In this document: positions 6,140-9,455 of the stretch, piece by piece | Layout of the letters: each line of letters starts with the position of its first letter | Numbering within the stretch: position 1 is the stretch's first letter | Origin: Deltaproteobacteria bacterium | GTDB lineage: Bacteria; Desulfobacterota; DSM-4660; Desulfatiglandales; HGW-15 | Direction: 5' to 3' | Length of the DNA stretch: 9,455 bases | Assembly: GCA_021737245.1 (NCBI GenBank) | Contig: JAIPEI010000107.1 | Coordinates: 1-9,455 of the forward strand | Made by a program: the position numbers and the translations under genes | The notes under the pieces: model-generated | What the model was told of the DNA's origin: nothing | The model's input: the letters and a program-made list of their open reading frames with translations, nothing else | The model's database searches: none

Positions 6140-7779
6140 GTCCGGAAAGCCTCCATCGGGTCGAGCCTGATCAGCCGCCAGGTGGGCAGGCCCGTGCTCA
6201 ACACCACCATGGCCAGGCCGGCGATCACGGTCTGCGCAGCGGTCCCTGCATCCAGCTCCGCGGTCATGCCGGGGACCCGCAGGTTGATGAAATGGTTGGC
6301 GAGCAGGGACAGCGCAAATCCCGCGAACGCGCCGATCAACAGGGAGATGAGAGACTGCCGCAGGAGCAGGCCGTAGAGATACAGGCCGGTCGCCCCCATG
6401 GCCTTGAGGGTCCCGTACTCCTTGAACCGCTCGAGGATGGAGGTGTAGAGGGTGATCCCGATGGTGACGGAGCCCACCAGAAACCCCATGATCACGCCCC
6501 CCGCCAGCAGGGGAAGCATGAACACCCCCAGGAACCCCCGCGTGTTGGCGGCGAACTCGGACCGCGTCAGCGCGTTGAGCGCCCGGTTCTCCTCGATCCG
6601 GCGCACCACGGTCCCCATGTCCGCTCCTTTCTCGATCCAGGCCAGGACGTGGGTGAAGGAGTGACGGCTCCCCGGAACGATCCGGTCCATCACCTCCCGG
6701 TTCAGGAACACGTACTGGCTGCCGATGGACATGGTCTCCAGGGTGAACCCGGCCACGGTGAAGGAGCGGCCGAAGAAGGATACGCGATCCCCCAGCTCCA
6801 GATGGTGACGACCGGCGAGGTTCCGGTCCAGCAGGACCTGGTCTGCTTCCAGGTCGTGGATGCCATGGATCCGGGGGAGGGTGTCCCCGAGCTTCCAGGG
6901 CCCCCCGCGTCCGGACCGGGCGTCGTAGGCGACCACATAGACCCTGGACTTTTCCTTGTTGATCTCCAGCAGCGTGTACACGGCATGGATGCCCGAGGCC
7001 TTCCCGACCCCCTGAATCCGCTCGACCTCCCGGACGGTTTCCCTCGGCACGGAGGAGGTGGCGATGAAGTCGTCCACACCCTTCTGCATGATCCACACGT
7101 CCGCGGCCGTGTGATCGATGTAGGTCGTGATCTGGCTCCGCGTCCCCTTGTAGATGGAAATCTGGAAGCTGATGAGCAGGACGGCCAGGGAGAGCCCCAC
7201 AATGTTCACAACAAAGCGGACCGGGTCTCCGAGAAGGTTTCTGCGGGCCATGGGGATCCGGTCCCTCCGGAGCGGGAGGAGCATGGGGACGCGTTCGGCG
7301 TAATGCCGGTAGGCGGCCCCGAACCTTTTCTCCAGGCACGGCTCTTCGAAGACGCGGAGGTAGACGTACGTGAGAAGGAGGAGTGCGGGGACCACCATCA
7401 AAGCGGTTCCCGGCGAGCCGATCACCAGGCCGATGCCCAGGAGCAGGACCAGGTAGCCGACGCACATGGGGTGCCTGTGCACGGCGAACGGCCCCCGGGC
7501 AACCAATTGCTCCGTGACCGGTGCGACCTCCACGCAGAACAGCTCGGTCGCATGGCCCCTCCCCTGCCTGACCAGCAGAAACCAGGAGGCCGCCAGCCAC
7601 GCGCCGCCCGATGCCGTCAGGGCGAATCCGCACGCGTCCAGGGCCGGGTGATCGAACCGCAAGCCGGAGAGCAGCGTTCCGTCGAGCAGGCGACCGGCCT
7701 TGATAGCCGCCCAGGGCACGACAAGGCCGAAAAGGGCGAGATCAATGCATGCACCCAAAGCAATGCGAAGGACCCTCAT
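6136..7779 (-). CDS. Fusion protein: isoprenylcysteine methyltransferase-like domain plus MacB/DevC-type ABC permease
   Basis: This 547-residue membrane protein has two recognisable parts. Residues 1-176 hold four hydrophobic segments (about 6-27, 48-70, 106-122, 124-142) and the ICMT/phospholipid-methyltransferase signature: RGPFAVHRHPMCVGYL at 95-110, E145-E146, and FGAAYRHYAERVP at 153-165. Residues 177-547 start MARRNLLGDPVRF and have the MacB/DevC/FtsX layout: a first helix (about 186-208), a large external domain (about 210-410), and three C-terminal helices (about 415-445, 465-495, 512-532), ending LIRLDPMEAFRT. The permease half pairs with the downstream ATPase; the first half would use S-adenosylmethionine if active. 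The frame is continuous, so this is a real fusion in the sequence as given. An internal ATG at 7251 could also start a separate permease. The start at 7779 lies 31 bases after the UbiA-family gene, with GAGAGGG just before it. The substrate is unknown. Confidence 0.9.
   Translation of the reverse strand: MRVLRIALGACIDLALFGLVVPWAAIKAGRLLDGTLLSGLRFDHPALDACGFALTASGGAWLAASWFLLVRQGRGHATELFCVEVAPVTEQLVARGPFAVHRHPMCVGYLVLLLGIGLVIGSPGTALMVVPALLLLTYVYLRVFEEPCLEKRFGAAYRHYAERVPMLLPLRRDRIPMARRNLLGDPVRFVVNIVGLSLAVLLISFQISIYKGTRSQITTYIDHTAADVWIMQKGVDDFIATSSVPRETVREVERIQGVGKASGIHAVYTLLEINKEKSRVYVVAYDARSGRGGPWKLGDTLPRIHGIHDLEADQVLLDRNLAGRHHLELGDRVSFFGRSFTVAGFTLETMSIGSQYVFLNREVMDRIVPGSRHSFTHVLAWIEKGADMGTVVRRIEENRALNALTRSEFAANTRGFLGVFMLPLLAGGVIMGFLVGSVTIGITLYTSILERFKEYGTLKAMGATGLYLYGLLLRQSLISLLIGAFAGFALSLLANHFINLRVPGMTAELDAGTAAQTVIAGLAMVVLSTGLPTWRLIRLDPMEAFRT
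7252..7779 (-). other. ICMT-like methyltransferase domain of the fusion gene
   Basis: This is the part encoding residues 1-176. The RHPM-C-x-G motif has cysteine where tyrosine is usual (RHPMYxG). The paired glutamates and the FGxxYxxY...VP tail follow at normal spacing. In the family, the His/Pro and the two Glu positions line the cofactor and active-site region. Relatives include isoprenylcysteine carboxyl methyltransferases, NnrU and CzcN-like proteins found beside metal-resistance genes, so the methyl acceptor cannot be inferred. Confidence 0.8.
7264..7268 (-). promoter_or_regulatory. Possible internal ribosome binding site before the permease half
   Basis: On the minus strand GGAGG stands 12 bases before the in-frame ATG at 7251-7249, exactly where the permease domain begins. 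The spacing is long, so it is only a candidate for separate synthesis of a 371-residue permease beside the full fusion. Confidence 0.25.
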
Positions 7780-7794
7780 GCCGCCCTCTCATAC

Positions 7795-7806
7795 GCTCCC
7801 GGGAGC
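7795..7806. repeat. 12-base perfect palindrome in the gap after the UbiA-family gene
   Basis: GCTCCCGGGAGC lies in the 31-base gap between the UbiA-family stop and the fusion-gene start. As RNA it forms a small stem just upstream of the fusion gene's ribosome binding region. It may be chance in GC-rich DNA. Confidence 0.4.
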
Positions 7807-7810
7807 CGGG

Positions 7811-8743
7811 TCAAAATCCGCCCCGCCGTGCGAGCAGGCCGTCCACAATCAACCCGGCGGCGGGCGCCACGGCAAACCAGAGCGTCAGCATCACTGTTCC
7901 CGGACCGAGCCCGGCATACAGGGACGGGCCCCGCTCCTGCTTCAGGATCATGTTCAACAGGACCAGGGCCGGAATGAGACCGAGCATGGACAGAGCGCCC
8001 GCCCGAACCGGGATCGCTCCGGCCAGCAGCGGGACGGCGGCTGCCGGCACGCTCAGAACGACGGCCGCGGCCACCGCAACGAGCGTCCTTCGCTCCCCCA
8101 GGAGGATGACGAGGGATCGCTTCCCCGCCCTTTGATCCGCCTCCCGGTCCGGAAACTGGGTGATGGTGATCAGGGAAAAGACCGCCAGCCCGATGGGAAG
8201 GCTCAGGAGCCAGAGCAGCGGGGTTTGGGCCGGCCCCGCCTGGACAAAGTATCCCGCCCACACCAGCCCCACACTGTAGATCGCCGTGACGAGCAGCTCG
8301 CCGCCGCCCCGATAGGATATCTCGAGCGGGGGAAGGCTGTACCCGGCCCCACTGACCATTCCCGCCGCCAGGAACAGAAACACGCCCCAGTGTGCCTGGA
8401 GGATAAAGACCATGCCCGAGGTCAGCACCACGGCCAGAACGGCGGCAAGGCCCGCGGCCCTCAGCAGGCTGGATCGCGGCAGGAGCCCCTCGACAATGAC
8501 CCCTGAGCCGCCCGAGAACGGGGTGCGGGACGCATTGTGCTCATCGGTCGCGACGTCCGCGGCGTCATTGACGAACGCGGTGACCAGGTGTACCGAAAAC
8601 CCCGCCAGGACCGACAGCAGCAAGAGCGTCCAGTCGAGGCGCGACGTTTCGTACCAGGCGATCACGTTTCCGAGCAGCAGCGGGGCCAGCCCTATGGTGT
8701 GCAGCTGAAGGCGCGCCGCTTTCAGCCAGGCCGACATTTTCAT
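7811..8743 (-). CDS. UbiA-family prenyltransferase, MenA-like
   Basis: This 310-residue integral membrane enzyme moves a prenyl chain from its diphosphate to an acceptor (an aromatic ring in most of the family). Nine or so hydrophobic helices are visible. The first Asp motif is NDAADVATD (59-67, ND-xx-D-xxx-D) and the second is DREAD (199-203), the two that bind the Mg-diphosphate. TPFSGGSGV (74-82) and YSLPPLEISYRGGGE (135-149) are the style of MenA-type dihydroxynaphthoate prenyltransferases rather than heme O synthase or UbiA proper. No other men or ubi gene is in the window, so the acceptor is not known. The ATG at 8743-8741 overlaps the stop of the polyprenyl synthase gene (ATGA), with GGAGG 7 bases before it. 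Coupling to a chain-making enzyme supports a dedicated prenyl supply. Confidence 0.92.
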   Translation of the reverse strand: MKMSAWLKAARLQLHTIGLAPLLLGNVIAWYETSRLDWTLLLLSVLAGFSVHLVTAFVNDAADVATDEHNASRTPFSGGSGVIVEGLLPRSSLLRAAGLAAVLAVVLTSGMVFILQAHWGVFLFLAAGMVSGAGYSLPPLEISYRGGGELLVTAIYSVGLVWAGYFVQAGPAQTPLLWLLSLPIGLAVFSLITITQFPDREADQRAGKRSLVILLGERRTLVAVAAAVVLSVPAAAVPLLAGAIPVRAGALSMLGLIPALVLLNMILKQERGPSLYAGLGPGTVMLTLWFAVAPAAGLIVDGLLARRGGF

Positions 8744-9455
8744 GACTCCCCCTCCGCCCGGGTGAACATCTCGATGATATCCCCCGGCGCCCTGCGGGCG
8801 AGCGCGCCGAACGGCCTGCGCGTGAAGGCCGGGACCTCGGCGGACGCGGATTGCAGCCGGCGCTCGATCTCCTGTTCCATCCGAAGGACGGCCGGCTGGA
8901 GCAGCCCATACAGGCGACCGTCCGCTCCGCGGATCCCCTCGAGCAGCAGGGACGGGATCAGGGGACGCATCTCCTCCCCGAAGCGGAGCAATGCAGGCAC
9001 CAAAGGGGCAATCGCTTCAGGGGCCGCGGTCCCTCCCGACAGGATCTTCCTGATGTCATGGGTGTCATCGGCGATCTGGTAGGCCTCCCCCAGGAGCGAG
9101 CCGTATCGAAACCAGCGCCGCCGGGCCTCCTCGCCGGCTGCAGCGGAAACAGCACCCAGCTCGCAGGCCGTGCCGAAGAGCAACCCTGTCTTCAGGGAAA
9201 TGATCCTCTCGTACAGACCGGCGGCCGAATCACCGAAATTGATCCCTTCGACGGACCCGCGGCGGCGGATCTGCTCCAGGAGGGCTCCGCTGGAGATCCC
9301 GGCGATCGCCCTGGATACGAGACGTCCGTCCTCGGAGCCCATGGCGCTCATCGTCTCGATGGCGGAAGCGAAGATGACGTCCCCCAGAAGAACGGCGTTT
9401 CGCGCGCCGGACAGGGTCCACACGGCAGGCGAGCGCCGCCGGAAGCGGTCCTGAT
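8740..9455 (-). CDS. Divergent trans-polyprenyl diphosphate synthase, C-terminal part (5' end outside window)
   Basis: This gene belongs to the isoprenyl chain-elongation family (FPP/GGPP/longer synthases, all-alpha fold), which add isopentenyl units to an allylic diphosphate in the cytosol. The frame is open to the right edge, giving about 238 residues of a usual 300-330; the first Asp-rich motif lies just outside. At the edge RFRRRSPAVWTLSGARNAVLLGD matches the segment after that motif (RRGxPAVW...N..LLGD). LKTGLLFGTACELGA and YQIADDTHD follow, the latter being the second Asp-rich motif. Directly after it, the usual GK-x-G-x-D...GK-x-T-x-P segment is missing and replaced by a short RKILSGGTAAPEAIAPL. 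GTG at 9423 is an internal codon, not the start. The stop overlaps the UbiA-family start. Chain length and activity cannot be read from this part. Confidence 0.85.
   Translation of the reverse strand, partial: QDRFRRRSPAVWTLSGARNAVLLGDVIFASAIETMSAMGSEDGRLVSRAIAGISSGALLEQIRRRGSVEGINFGDSAAGLYERIISLKTGLLFGTACELGAVSAAAGEEARRRWFRYGSLLGEAYQIADDTHDIRKILSGGTAAPEAIAPLVPALLRFGEEMRPLIPSLLLEGIRGADGRLYGLLQPAVLRMEQEIERRLQSASAEVPAFTRRPFGALARRAPGDIIEMFTRAEGES
8751..8755 (-). promoter_or_regulatory. Ribosome binding site GGAGG for the UbiA-family gene
   Basis: Within the end of the synthase gene, GGAGGGGGAG on the minus strand places GGAGG 7 bases before the ATG at 8743. This favours it over the in-frame ATG two codons later (8737). 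Confidence 0.65.

Noticed and set aside
5465..7633. A single 722-residue protein ending in the ABC ATPase
   Set aside because: Only the last 224 codons resemble a protein family. The upstream part is an out-of-frame reading of the permease gene, and the ATGA overlap at 6139 gives a natural start.
6292..7977. Plus-strand open frame (561 codons) opposite the fusion gene
   Set aside because: It has no recognisable domain, a composition typical of antisense GC-rich DNA, and lies opposite a gene with clear motifs.
7811..8743. Heme O synthase (CtaB), suggested by the copper protein nearby
   Set aside because: The motif blocks (FSGGSG, YSLPPLEISYRG) are MenA-like, and no cytochrome oxidase or SCO gene is seen.
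1..9455. Mobile elements, CRISPR arrays, tRNA or rRNA genes, tandem repeats
   Set aside because: None could be found by eye: no transposase or integrase motifs, no regularly spaced repeats, and no tRNA-like cloverleaf or conserved rRNA segments.

Overview
The window is GC-rich bacterial DNA whose genes use mostly G/C at third codon positions. It has no rRNA, tRNA, CRISPR array or insertion sequence that I can see. The genes point to a free-living bacterium that makes Gln-tRNA and/or Asn-tRNA by transamidation (GatCAB), has an oxidative pentose phosphate step (6-phosphogluconate dehydrogenase), and carries prenyl-lipid and envelope-transport genes. The protein style would fit a GC-rich diderm such as a Desulfobacterota-like lineage, but this is an impression and the window has no taxonomic marker that settles it.

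Plus strand, 1-4996: the 3' part of gatA, which is cut by the left edge, overlaps gatB. A 278-base spacer with no convincing gene follows, then gnd (6-phosphogluconate dehydrogenase, decarboxylating) and wrbA (NAD(P)H:quinone oxidoreductase). These are housekeeping genes and look complete apart from gatA. gnd and wrbA are separated by a leader with two small hairpins.

Minus strand, 5036-9455: a compact convergent operon read from right to left. Its genes are a divergent trans-polyprenyl diphosphate synthase (5' end beyond the window), a UbiA/MenA-like prenyltransferase, a two-domain membrane protein, an ABC ATPase, and a small cupredoxin lipoprotein. The two-domain protein has an isoprenylcysteine-carboxyl-methyltransferase-like N-terminus fused in frame to a MacB/DevC/FtsX-type ABC permease. 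Two of the four junctions are stop/start overlaps of the ATGA type and the other two gaps are 31 and 39 bases, so the five genes are very probably one transcription unit.

The minus-strand operon is the part worth attention. It combines making a prenyl chain, attaching it to an acceptor, a possible methyl transfer at the membrane, an ABC machine in the same polypeptide as that methyltransferase-like domain, and an exported blue-copper-type protein. The simplest reading is a membrane module for a prenylated redox lipid (quinone-like) or its handling, tied to periplasmic copper electron transfer. A copper or other metal-homeostasis role is a reasonable alternative. Neither is proven by the sequence. 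The prenyl synthase also lacks the conserved Lys/Asp segment that normally follows the second Asp-rich motif, which makes its exact reaction uncertain.
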